From the NCBI GenBank assembly GCA_024364805.1, contig CM044497.1, positions 61,976,155 to 62,001,291 on the forward strand: a stretch of 25,137 nucleotides of DNA, written 5' to 3'. This document shows, one piece after another, positions 1 through 8,903 of the stretch. Each line of letters starts with the position of its first letter. Position 1 is the first letter of the stretch. The notes beneath the pieces were generated by a model, which saw only the letters and a program-made list of their open reading frames with translations, was not told the DNA's origin and searched no databases. This stretch comes from Euprymna scolopes. Its lineage: Eukaryota; Mollusca; Cephalopoda; Sepiida; Sepiolidae. Both the position numbers and the translations under genes were made by a program.

Positions 1-224
1 AAAAAAAACTGATCCCTTAAACGTAACCTAAGTCCACACTATCTATTACACCCAGCTCTCAAACCTACCAATAGTGCAAATAATTATGCTTTGCAATATA
101 CCATCATTAAAAAGTTCAGATGATTCTGAAAAGAAAAAGTATCAACTTTGTCTTGAACAACCCTTTTGCAGGTTAAGGATTCGAACGGAATAACCGCGAT
201 GTTAAAGAAACAAAATATTAAATA
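1..224. other. AT-rich sequence, nothing recognised
   Basis: This stretch has no convincing reading frame, no RNA gene and no obvious repeat. It ends where the first Helitron-like element begins. Confidence 0.5.
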
Positions 225-1121
225 CTAGCATTTCAGCCTGGCTTTGCTTGTATTATATTATAAGTATATAAGTATTAGTAGGAAGGCAGCCTCGAACCCG
301 TACCGCGAAGGACGAAAAGAACGGATGAAAACCCTGACGTCTTTGTCGTTACGACCACCGCGAAACCTGAAGTGACGTAGGTTTTGATTAAGGCTAGACA
401 ATCGAAAGTAGAGGATGACTTTAAAAATATCGGCAAAAATACGATCCCCCTCTGTAGAAACGTGCCCAGTTGAAGGTGAAGATATTAATGTTTTTAGCCA
501 ATTTTTCAATATTTGTCGTCTGAAAGGTCGCACTTCAAAACGATACTAATCTTAGTAAAATCCGTCGCCTCTGTCGAAAGTTTTAGGCACACATACAAAC
601 ATGCATGCATACATACATTTATATATTCGTAAGTAAAAATTTTCCACCCAAACCGATTAAAATGCTTGCCCTATCTCTGAATACCATTTATGTAAAATTG
701 CAAATGTTTAGACACGAAAGTGTCTGAGTAATTTGGTAGAAACCGCAGAGGTCAAATTTCTTAAAAACTTTGACCCCTATTATGACCCTTTAAGATTTAT
801 TGTTTGTAGGCTCAAATCAAGTTATTCACTTAGATCCATGTCCAAGGAATCTATATCAAAAATTTCTAGTGTTTAGACCCAAAATTGGCGGAGGAATTTG
901 GTAAAGTTCTTAAAGGTCAAATCGTTGAACTGTGACCCCTTAATAGCAAACTCTCTGGCCGAAAATGAATTACACAGATGTTCCCAAATCTCAGTACCCT
1001 GTATGTCAAATTTCGAGTCTGTAGACTTAAAATTGACAAAGTTATTGCGTACACACACAGACACACAGAAACACACACAGGCGCACACAGACACACACAC
1101 AGCCAAGTTCACTTTTATAGA
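225..1121 (-). mobile_element. Non-autonomous Helitron-like element, long form
   Basis: Read on the minus strand, the element starts with TCTATAAAAGTGAA, next to a CA/GACA-rich stretch, and ends in CTGAAATGCTAG, flanked by A on one side and T on the other. In better preserved copies (12152 onward) the end carries the hairpin CCCGGGCAACGCCGGG about 8 bases before CTAG. The 5' TC, 3' hairpin, CTRR terminus and insertion between A and T are Helitron hallmarks. In this copy the hairpin has decayed. The body holds no transposase and consists of two or three related modules of about 150 bp. It also contains the block with the word GGAAGGCAG that is shared with 11300-11600. Open frames here are repeats of other copies and are not genes. 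Assignment to Helitrons comes from the termini alone. Confidence 0.65.
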
Positions 1122-1164
1122 TATATAGATATATAGATAGACAGATTAAACAAAACTATATACG

Positions 1165-1442
1165 TATACATAATATATATGGAAACCATTTTGTGTTTAC
1201 TATAAACTTTTAACGCAAATATTATGCAAGTATAAATACAGGAGAATATCTGCATGAATATAATTACACGTAATAGTTTACTAAAGATGATCATCCCATA
1301 AGAAAATCGAAAAGAATAATAGGGAAGTAATTAAAATGAATGTTTAAAAGAATATGCAAATTAGCTAGATCTTTTGCTAGAGAATGCAATTCTACAACCC
1401 ATATATAAGAAAATTGTATTTTCTTTTTAAATAAATAGAAAA
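1165..1442 (+). repeat. Dispersed segment, copy 1, left half
   Basis: This stretch matches 13311-13561 closely by eye. Shared words include TTTTGTGTTTACT, GAATATCTGCATGAATATAA and ATGCAATTCTACAACCCATA. It directly follows a Helitron-like element, as does the other copy. It breaks off at AATAAATAGAAAA (1430-1442), where the U2-like array begins, and resumes at 3442. It has no coding signal and its original nature is unknown. Confidence 0.75.
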
Positions 1443-1710
1443 AGGCTTGCCTTTTTTCTGTTGTTCTTGGCCTTCGGGCAGGGATCAAAGTGTAGTATCT
1501 GGCCCGGCAGATACTACAAGCAAAGACCATATGTGGGGGTAACCCTACACGTAAGTTAATGGCCAATGTAGGGGAAACCTTTTATACCAATTGTCACTAT
1601 CCAGCTCCCCTACTCCCCGGGGAGCTGGTCCCCAATTCACCTTCACTCCTCACTTTAAAAATCGGCCTTATGCCTAATTTGCTCGGTGGAGGAGCAAATA
1701 AATACAATTA
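1443..1710 (+). repeat. U2-like array unit 1, type A
   Basis: This unit has a complete U2-like head from 1466. GTAGTATCTG (1492-1501) pairs perfectly with CAGATACTAC (1508-1517) across a 6-base loop. Further down come the CCAGCTCCC/GGGAGCTGG stem and the terminal GCTC...GAGCAAAT stem. The lead-in GGCTTGCC plus T-run is shared with units 2 and 7. Confidence 0.7.
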
Positions 1711-1728
1711 AATAAAAAGAAAAAGGCT

Positions 1729-1958
1729 TGCCTTTTTTCTGTTGTTCTTTGCCTTCGGGCAGGGATCAAAGTGTAGTATCTGTTCCGGCAGATGCTGCAC
1801 TTGAGATGGTTTGTGCCGGTCAATGGAGGGGAGGCCCTCTGTGCTGGGACAGTTGTTGTTTTTGGTAACCAGAGTGACCCCTTTTAGGGGAGCTGGTTTT
1901 TACCTCACATTGGGGGCGGCCTTGTGCCTGGTTTGCTCGGTGGGGGAGCAGATGGGTG
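1729..1958 (+). repeat. U2-like array unit 2, type B
   Basis: The head at 1747-1800 is followed by GATGCTGCAC, a paired GCC/GGG region and GTTTTTGG at 1858-1865, which occupies the place of the U2 Sm site. It ends in the GCTCGGTGGGGGAGC stem. This unit is GC-richer than its sisters. Confidence 0.65.
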
Positions 1959-2177
1959 CCATCTGTTCCGGCAGATGCTGCAAGCTATGACTAGCTATGA
2001 CTAGCTATGACTAGCAAAGACCAGATGTGGGGGCAACCCCACATGCCTGACCTTTAACCAGCTCCCATTTCCCACCTCTCGGGAGCTGGTCCCCTTTTTC
2101 CCTTCCCCCTCCCTTCACTCCTCACATTAAAAATTGGCCTTGTGCCTAATTTGCTCGGTGGGGGAGCAAATAAATAC
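1959..2177 (+). repeat. U2-like array unit 3, type A with shortened head
   Basis: The unit starts within the head, at ATCTGTTCCGGCAGATGCTG, so it lacks stem-loop I and the GTAGTA element. It contains three perfect tandem copies of AGCTATGACT at 1983-2012, not seen in other units. The remaining body is type A. Confidence 0.65.
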
Positions 2178-2388
2178 CATCTGTTCCGGCAGATAATACA
2201 AGCAAAGAACATATGTGGGGACAGCCCCACATATAAGACCTTGGTCAATGTAGGGGCAACCGTTCATACCAATTGTCACTATCCGGCTCCCATACTCCCC
2301 GGGGAGTTGGTCTCCATTTCGCCTTCACTCCTCACTTTAAAAATCGTCCTAGTGCCTAATTTGCTCGGTAGGGGAGCAAATAAATACC
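2178..2388 (+). repeat. U2-like array unit 4, type A with shortened head
   Basis: Like unit 3, this unit begins at ATCTGTTCCGGCAG. It carries a perfect 10-bp hairpin ATATGTGGGG (2211-2220) / CCCCACATAT (2225-2234) with a 4-base loop, and ends in the GCTCGGTAGGGGAGC stem. Confidence 0.65.
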
Positions 2389-2623
2389 CTGTTGTTCTTG
2401 GCCTTCGGGTCGGGATAAAAGTGTAGTATCTGTTCCGGCAGATACTACAAGCAAAGACCATATGTGGGGACAGCCCCACATATAAGACCTTGGTCAATGT
2501 AGGGACAACCCTTCATACCAATTGTCATTATCCAGCTCCCCTACCCCCCATTTCCTCTTCACTCCTTACATTAAAAATCGGACGTGTGCCTAATTTGCTC
2601 GGTGGGGAAGCAAATAAATGCCC
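2389..2623 (+). repeat. U2-like array unit 5, type A
   Basis: The head begins near 2397. Perfect hairpins lie at 2423-2432/2439-2448 (GTAGTATCTG with CAGATACTAC) and at 2460-2469/2474-2483 (ATATGTGGGG with CCCCACATAT). This is the cleanest type A unit. Confidence 0.7.
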
Positions 2624-2849
2624 TGTTGTTCTTGGCCTTCGAGCCGAGATCAAAGTGTAGTATCTGCTCTGCAGATGCTGCACTTAAGGTAATTTGTCCC
2701 AATCAATGAAGGGGAAACTCTCTATACTGGGACAATTACAATTTTTGACCCAACCAGAGTGACTCTTTTGCCTTTTTTTCGGGGAGCATAAAAACGACCC
2801 CGTGTCACATTTTGCTTTGGTGGGAAAACAAATAAATACTAATAGAAAA
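2624..2849 (+). repeat. U2-like array unit 6, type B
   Basis: The head spans about 2631-2684. Downstream, a GGGACAATT context leads to ATTTTTGA at 2741-2748, the position of an Sm site in U2. The end is a diverged stem, TTTGCTTTGGTGGGAAAACAAA. The unit is followed by AATAGAAAA, the same word that flanks the whole array. Confidence 0.65.
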
Positions 2850-3208
2850 TAGGCTTGCCTTTTTTTCTGTTGTACTTGGTCTTCTGGCCGGGATCTATGT
2901 GTAGTATCTGTTCCGGTAGATACTGCAAGCAAAGACCATATGTGGGGGTAACCCTACACGTAAGTTAATGGCCAATGTAGGGGAAACCTTTTATACCAAT
3001 TGTCACTATCCAGCTTCCCTACTCCCCGGGAACTGGTCCCCATTTCCCCTTCACTCTCTACAGTAAAAAACGGGCTTGTTCCTAGTTTGCTTAGTGGGGA
3101 AGCAAATAAATACCCTACTCCCCGGGGAGCTAGTCCCCTTTCCCCTTCACTCCTCACCTCAAAAAATCGGATGTGCCTAATGTGCTCGGCGGGGGAGCAA
3201 ATAAATAC
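2850..3208 (+). repeat. U2-like array unit 7, type A, with an extra partial tail
   Basis: The head near 2875 is diverged. The body is type A and ends near 3113. A second tail-only fragment (about 3114-3208, from CTACTCCCCGGGGAGCTAG to the GCTCGGCGGGGGAGC stem) follows directly, so the unit is duplicated in part. Confidence 0.65.
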
Positions 3209-3428
3209 CCTGTTGTTCTTGGCCTTCGGGCCGAGATCAAAGTGTAGTTTCTGTTCCGGCAGATGCTGCACTTAAGGTAATTTGTCCGAGTCAATGGAGA
3301 GGAAACCCTCTATACTAGGACACTTATTATTTTTGGACCCAACCAGAGTACCCCTTTTGCCTTTTTTCGGGGAACATAAAAACGACCTCGTGTCACATTT
3401 TTCTTTGGTGGGAAAGCAAATGAATACT
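3209..3428 (+). ncRNA. U2 snRNA-like unit 8 (type B), probable pseudogene
   Basis: This is the best U2 match in the window. CTTGGCC (3218-3224) pairs with GGCCGAG (3229-3235) around a TTCG loop, giving a C(UUCG)G tetraloop in place of the U2 stem-loop I loop. GATCAAAGTGTAGT follows. Further on, GTCC...GGAC flanks CCTCTATACT, resembling U2 stem-loop IIb, and then comes ATTTTTGG at 3329-3336, identical to the U2 Sm site. Beyond that I see no clear similarity to U2 stem-loops III and IV. At about 220 bp it is near U2 length. GTAGTTTCTG here differs from GTAGTATCTG by one base, and no snRNA promoter was recognised, so I treat it as a U2-derived repeat and not as a working gene. Confidence 0.45.
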
Positions 3429-3441
3429 AATAAACAGAAAA

Positions 3442-3502
3442 GAGGGTGTTTAATATGAATATCAATACACACAAAAGAAAAACGAATTTATAGGAGTATA
3501 GG
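3442..3502 (+). repeat. Dispersed segment, copy 1, right half
   Basis: This matches 13566-13629: both run from GAGGG through TTTAATATGAATATCAATAC and ACAAAAGAAAAACGAATT to AGGAGTATAG. It continues the segment broken at 1442 and so marks the right edge of the inserted array. Confidence 0.75.
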
Positions 3503-4012
3503 TTATGACATCATTTTTCACATTATAGCTAATGCAATCATTTAATATAGCAATTAAATATTTCTAAAAATCATCCGTTCAAAACACGCCCCCGTCCCGA
3601 TACATTCAAAACATATTTTGTTTTCTTTACACAGATGTTCAATTAAATCGTAAATTAAGAAATAAATCACATCAGCTAATTTATATGCTATGAATTCTCG
3701 GAAGGAAAGAAAAACTGAATTGCTGTGTTTGCAGTATAGCAGAATAAGTTATCCTGCCAATTTAAAATGCGTACACTTTTTCTTTTAATTTCACCGGTGA
3801 TATAAACTTGTTGGCGTCATGTTAATTTCGACTCGAAATTCTATTAAAAATGATGTTACAAATGAAATTTTATCGTTGCCCTCGCAATCACATTGATTCA
3901 ACCTCATACGATGTTTTTTCGCCGTTATCTATTGGATTTAAACATGTTACTGCCCTTCCAATGAAGTTGGACAAGGTCGGTTTTTGACCATGCGAAAATT
4001 AGATATACTGGT
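3503..4012. other. AT-rich sequence, nothing recognised
   Basis: This is non-repetitive AT-rich DNA with no open frame of note and no recognisable RNA gene. Confidence 0.45.
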
Positions 4013-4436
4013 TAGTGTTGCGACGACTAATCGGAATCGGGAATAAAAATCTAAATTTTAGGGGTATCGGAATCGGAGAAAAATCCTATTTTCTCATGAC
4101 AAAACGATTCTTTATATTGTTGTTTTTTGTGTTCACTTTTCTATTGTTGAAAATCTTAATTTTCCCTAATTAGTACAAACGATAAAATCATAATTATTCA
4201 TGAATTTTCAACTAATAGTAAAAGTAAAATCTATACATCTCCCACTTGTGTATTTTTCATTTACAGAAATTTTATACACATATTACATCTTTTTTTTCGG
4301 AAATCTGAAAATTAAAAATAAACAAACATAAAACTCTATAGCTAAATATCTACGGATTTCAAAAGAATAAAAACGGAATCTATAATTGTATCGGAATCGG
4401 GAAGAAAATTATAGAATAATAAAAATGAAACTATTT
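4013..4436. repeat. Possible hAT-like fragment with repeated CGGAATCGG words
   Basis: The stretch opens with TTAGTGTTGCGACGACTAAT followed by CGGAATCGGG, and ATCGGAATCGG recurs near 4069 and 4390. Such ends recall some hAT transposon termini. No matching inverted terminus or transposase frame was found, so this is a weak suggestion. Confidence 0.2.
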
Positions 4437-6120
4437 TTATTTTACATAAATCAAAATTGAACCAATATATATCACATGAAACAAATGTTGCATCAAATTT
4501 ATTTTACATTGGTCAAAAATTGAACAAAATATATTAAATATCAGTCCAAAACTAGAACAAATTTTTTTTACATGCATCAAGAATTGAACCAGATCTATTT
4601 TACACGAACTCAACGCATTTAACATGCACAAAACTTGTACTAAATTTATTTACCATGAATAAAAAAATTGAACCAAGTTCATGTCAAGTGAACCAGAAAT
4701 TCAACCAGAATTGTTTATATAAATTAAATTCGCACATAATATATTTTAAATAAATAAAACATTAAACCAAATTATCTTACAGGAGTCTAAAATCGACCAA
4801 AATTTATTTCATAAATAAAATAAAACCACATTTATTTCACATGAATAAGATTTAACAAAATTCATTTAACGTTAATAAGCCAGTGAACTAAATTCATCTC
4901 ACATGAGTATAAAGTCCACTCAAATTTATTCTATGACTAAAAACTGAACTAAATATATTTCTACATGAATAAAATATTGAACCTAATTTCTTTAACATGA
5001 ACAAAAATTGAACAAAATTTACTTCCCATGAATAAAAAAGAATTAAAGTTGTTTAGATAAAAAATTGAACAAAATTTATCTAGATTAAGAGAAAATTGAA
5101 CCACAATTATTTCACGTGAATTACAAAGTAAACAAAATTTATTTCACGTGAATAAACATTTTACCAAATTTATTTGATATAAATAAAAAGTAAATGAAAT
5201 ATACTTCACCTGAATGAAAAATTGCACTTATTTTTTACATGCATCCGAAATTGGACCAACTTTATTTCATATGATTCAAAGTGTAAACCTAATTTCTTTG
5301 ATATGAAGAACAATTGAATAAAGTATATTTTACGCGACTAAAAATTACATTAAATTAATTAACATAAGCTCAAAATTAAATCAACTGTATTCACATGAAT
5401 AAAAAATTGAACCAAATTGATTTTATATGAATTAGGAATTGAACGAAATTTATTTTATATTAATAAAAATTGCGCCGAATTTATTGACATGAATTACAAA
5501 TTTAACCAATTGAATTAAATTAAATTTATTATACATGAATTAAAATTTGAACCAAATCTATTTCGCAGGAATTAAATATGGAATCAAATTTATTTTACAT
5601 GAACAAAAATTATACTGAATTTAGTTCACATGAATCAAAAATTGGACCCGATTTATTTTACATAAAAAATTGAAATAAAGTAATTTCATACGAATAAAAT
5701 ATTGCGGAAAAGTTATTTTACATGAATAAAAAATTAAACCAAATTTATCTCTCCCTGGTCATATAATCAAATCAAATTCCTTTCATGAAAATAAAACTAA
5801 ACTAAATTTATTTTACATGAATCGGAAATTGAATAAAATTTATTTCACATGAATCAAAAATTAGCTGAACGTTATCTGACTTGATTAAAAAAATGAACAA
5901 AATTTATTTCATATGAAAAATAAAAAATTGTTTAGGTGAATCCAAAATTGCACTACATTTATTTACAGACATAAAAATTGAACAAAGTTTATTTTACATT
6001 TAAAAAAATTAAACCAAACTTATTTCACGTGAATAAAATTTATACCAAATTTATTTTATATGAACCAAACATTTAACCAAATTAATTTGACATAAACAAA
6101 TAATAGAACCTAATTTATTT
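4437..6120. repeat. Minisatellite, unit about 32 bp, left block
   Basis: About fifty degenerate tandem copies follow a consensus close to AAAAATTGAACCAAATTTA plus TTTCACATGAAT, spaced 30-33 bp apart. Copies vary by substitutions and small indels, so the array is old. The frequent stop words in all frames exclude coding. The same array resumes after 6950. Confidence 0.85.
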
Positions 6121-6143
6121 CAAATCTATATATAATTTATATA

Positions 6144-6840
6144 TCTATAAAAGTGAAATTGTCTGTGTACGTATGCCTGTCTGTGTGTGTACATTCCTCT
6201 ACCAAATTACTACAGACTCGTGGTTTGACATAAGGGGTATTGAGATTTGGGAAAATCTTTTTAATCGGTTTTCGGCCAGAAATTTGGCTGTCAACAACTC
6301 AACTTTTGAAAACTCTACCAAACCTCTCCGCCAATTCTGGGTCTAAACACTTAGAATTTTTAGATATAAGTTCCTTGGCAATAGATCAAACATTTTAATT
6401 TTATTTGGCCCCAAAACAAATGTCAAAGGGTCTAAATTGAGGTCCAATAAAAAAAAAATTGACCTCTCAGCCAATTTTTGGTCCAAATATTTTAAATTTT
6501 ACAGAAAGTGTATTCAGACATAGGACCAGCTTTTTAATTGTTTTTTCGCCGATAATTCTGCTAACAAGCTGTTAAAGTTAATAAATTTGACATTTTCGAT
6601 CTCTCGAAAACTATTCTATTCAGCAAATTTTGGGTGCAGACATTTGAAATTTACATGAATTTACATAAAAGCAATTCAGATATGCAGCAAGATTTTTAAT
6701 CAGTTTTCGGACGAAAATTTGGCTGCCAAGTTGTCAAACTTGAAAGAGTTGTATCTTTGCAGACTCTGTCAAACTCCCCCGCCAATTCTGGGTCTAAACA
6801 CTTGAAATTTTAGATGTACGTTACCTTACATGAGACAAAC

Positions 6841-6847
<7 letters not shown>
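6144..6847 (+). mobile_element. Helitron-like element, plus strand, 3' end missing
   Basis: This starts with TCTATAAAAGTGAAATTGTC at 6144, the 5' terminus seen in reverse orientation in the other copies. It contains four or five tandem modules of about 130-160 bp. The word CCAATTCTGGGTCTAAACAC or a variant lies near 6331, 6471, 6622 and 6782. The hairpin and CTAG terminus are absent, and the copy runs into an (AT)n tract. It interrupts the 32-bp minisatellite. Confidence 0.65.

Positions 6848-6892
<45 letters not shown>
6848..6892. repeat. (AT)n microsatellite
   Basis: A pure AT dinucleotide run at the 3' edge of the Helitron-like fragment. Confidence 0.95.
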
Positions 6893-6896
<4 letters not shown>

Positions 6897-6949
6897 AGTT
6901 ATAGGGTCCGAGCAAAGCTGAGATGAACTGGTAGTGAATAAATAATTGT
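6893..6949. other. Short unique spacer between (AT)n and minisatellite
   Basis: About 55 bases, starting CAGAAAGTTATAGGGTCCGA, match neither the minisatellite nor the Helitron-like modules. They may be a leftover of the inserted DNA or filler from repair. Confidence 0.4.
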
Positions 6950-7935
6950 TCCAAACATATTTACATTAATAAAAAATCGAACCATATTTGCTTCATATGA
7001 ATAAAAGATTGAACGAATTTCATTTGAATAAAAGATTGAACGAATTTCATATGAATAAAAAATTAAATAATATATATCGTACATAACTAAAAAGTTGTAC
7101 CAATTTATTTACGTAAATCCAAAAATTAAAGCAACTTTAATCATATGGATGAAAATAGAACCAAATTATTCAACATGAATTAAAAGTTCAACCAACTTTA
7201 TTTCACATAGATAAATTGCACCAAAATTATTTGCATGAATTTAAAATTGAACGACCATTTGTTTTATGAATCAAAGATTGAACAACGTTTATTTTATATC
7301 AATAATAAAAACTTTTTTTTTCACATAAATAACACATTGGATCAAATTTTCTTTATAAAATTTCACCAAATTTATTCTACATGAATAAAGAATTAAACAG
7401 AATTCATTTGTCATCATTCAAAAAATTATCCCGAAATTATTTCACAGACATCATAAATTGAACAAAATTGACTTCGTATGAGTATACTGCACAAAATCTA
7501 TTTCACGTGAACCAAAATTGCACCGAATTTATTCACGTGAATAAAAAGTTGCACAAAAGTTAATTCACATAAGTCAAAAATTGAACAAAATTTATTTCAA
7601 ATTAATTAAAAATGAAATCAAATTTCATTCACATGAATCCAAAATTTAACAATATTTATTATATATCAGTTAGAACATTAAACAAAATTTATTTAACACT
7701 AATCAAAGTTAAACCAAATTTATTTTACATGAGTAAATATTGAACTATATTTTTCTGATGAATCAAAATTGTTCCAAATTTATTTCACGTAAATCAAAAA
7801 TTGAACCAAATTTATTCTACAAAAGGCAAAAATTGAACCACATTTATTCAGCATGAACCAAAATTTGAATTAAATTTATTTCTATGAACTGGAAATTGAA
7901 CCAACTTTATTTCACATGATCCAAAAACTGCACCA
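6950..7935. repeat. Minisatellite, unit about 32 bp, right block
   Basis: Continuation of the 4437-6120 array with the same consensus. About thirty degenerate copies run up to GAACCAACTTTATTTCACAT and one last partial unit near 7930. Confidence 0.85.
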
Positions 7936-8737
7936 ACATCTTTTTTCGTTGGAAATATCTAAAATGTCGTCAGTTGTTTTTTTTTTCTTCTGACATCATT
8001 TCAATCTAATGAAAAATTATTTAATAATAAAACCAACCATGGTGAAAACATGTATGTTAGAAAGATTGAAACATGCAAATAAATAGATAAGAAATGTACT
8101 TTAGTTTCATTTTTTTTTCTTTTAAAACGATAATATATGCTCGTTTACATCATATAAGTATTATTCCTAACAAGGGAATATATTCAAAATCTTAAAATGC
8201 GTAAACATTATATTGTGACTATTACAGGGGGTCATTAACATACACGTTTACGCAGCGGTAACAGTTTTATAGTCTACAAAATAACGTTCCAATTATTGCA
8301 GTCATAAAAATTCGTGATTATCTTTGTTTTGTTTCTTTTATTTTTTGTAGTTGTTAATCATTTTGTTATACACGTTTTTGCAACGATACTTGGCGTGTTC
8401 TAGCAAGTCTACCAAAGGTATAGTACAGCGCCGTCTAATTCGTGATATCTGCCTTACATAAAGCTGTAAGCTTAAAAGTAGCTTAATAGTAGAGTTGATT
8501 AAATTGATGAACTTGATTAAATAAACTATTTTAATAGAATAGACAAAATATAAAACTATTAATTTTATAATACGTATATCAGTAATAGTTAAATAAAAGG
8601 TGTTTGACACAAAGCCAGGTGAGGTTTTTAAAAGCCCTCACATTAGGTGATGTAACACTTGATCTACGAAAAATGCATGACAGCCACGACGAACTTCCCC
8701 GATAAGCGATTAACAATAAATTAACTATTTCTCACAG
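7936..8737. other. AT-rich sequence, nothing recognised
   Basis: No supported gene. A CAG|GTGAGG donor-like word lies at 8616-8624. It could form a 119-base intron with the acceptor at 8737, but the upstream frame that fits is closed by a stop four codons before it. Confidence 0.4.
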
Positions 8738-8738
8738 T

Positions 8739-8903
8739 GAGAAGGTTAAACTTATATCTCCTAGAACAAAACAAAATCGTACTGCAACCCGACAGCAGAT
8801 AGAAAATATGTTTAAAAAAACACATGAACGGCTTTTGACAAATTCATTATTTCCAGTCCTTAAATTTGAAAAGAGAACTAGAAAAGGGCAAATGGAAATG
8901 TAA
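8739..8903 (+). CDS. Candidate terminal coding exon, unrecognised
   Basis: A run of 54 codons ends in TAA at 8901-8903. It is preceded at 8721-8737 by TTAACTATTTCTCACAG, a good 3' splice-site shape, so the exon would begin at 8738 with one base completing the previous codon. The peptide is basic and polar, including SPRTKQNRTATRQQIENMFK and ending in KFEKRTRKGQMEM. It could be a nuclear or coiled tail, but I recognise no domain. No upstream exon was found that fits in frame, so it may be chance. Confidence 0.2.
   Translation, partial: EKVKLISPRTKQNRTATRQQIENMFKKTHERLLTNSLFPVLKFEKRTRKGQMEM

Larger units (their letters stand above)
1443..3441 (+). repeat. Tandem array of U2 snRNA-headed, hairpin-rich units (SINE-like)
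   Basis: Eight full or partial units of roughly 200-270 bp follow head to tail, entered separately below. Complete heads read CTTGGCCTTCGGG then GATCAAAGTGTAGTATCTG. This matches the conserved 5' end of U2 snRNA (stem-loop I, then the GUAGUA branch-site recognition element). Two body types alternate. Type A has a hairpin closing on GTAGTATCTG and a second hairpin ATATGTGGGG/CCCCACATAT. Type B keeps a longer U2-like stretch up to an Sm-like site. Most units end in a stem ATTTGCTC/GAGCAAAT followed by AAATAC. There is no protein coding; short frames here are repeats of one another. SINEs with snRNA-derived heads are known in crocodilians (SINEU). Whether this is such a SINE, an amplified U2 pseudogene or a structured RNA family cannot be decided by eye. 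Confidence 0.75.

Noticed and set aside
873-1128. Cysteine/valine-rich and threonine/histidine-rich frames on the two strands
   Set aside because: Both come from the CACAGACA tract and modules of a Helitron-like element. The same frames reappear at 11868-12543 in other copies.
1466-1522. tRNA-derived SINE head
   Set aside because: No A and B boxes were seen; the match is to U2 snRNA.
2054-3275. Several open frames on both strands over the U2-like array, with similar peptides (GLSPHMVFACSICRNR)
   Set aside because: The peptides repeat because the DNA units repeat. The sequence is constrained by hairpins and both strands are open equally. There is no codon-like variation.
1443-3441. CRISPR-like array
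   Set aside because: Repeats are whole units of 200-270 bp that vary along their length, with no short constant repeat and unique spacers, and the setting is an animal genome.
8338-8610. 90-codon minus-strand frame
   Set aside because: It has low-complexity Ile/Leu/Tyr composition typical of AT-rich non-coding DNA, with no domain and no splice context.
8616-8737. Short intron with a good donor (CAG|GTGAGG) and acceptor
   Set aside because: The upstream frame that fits the downstream exon has a stop four codons before the donor, and the other frames close quickly.
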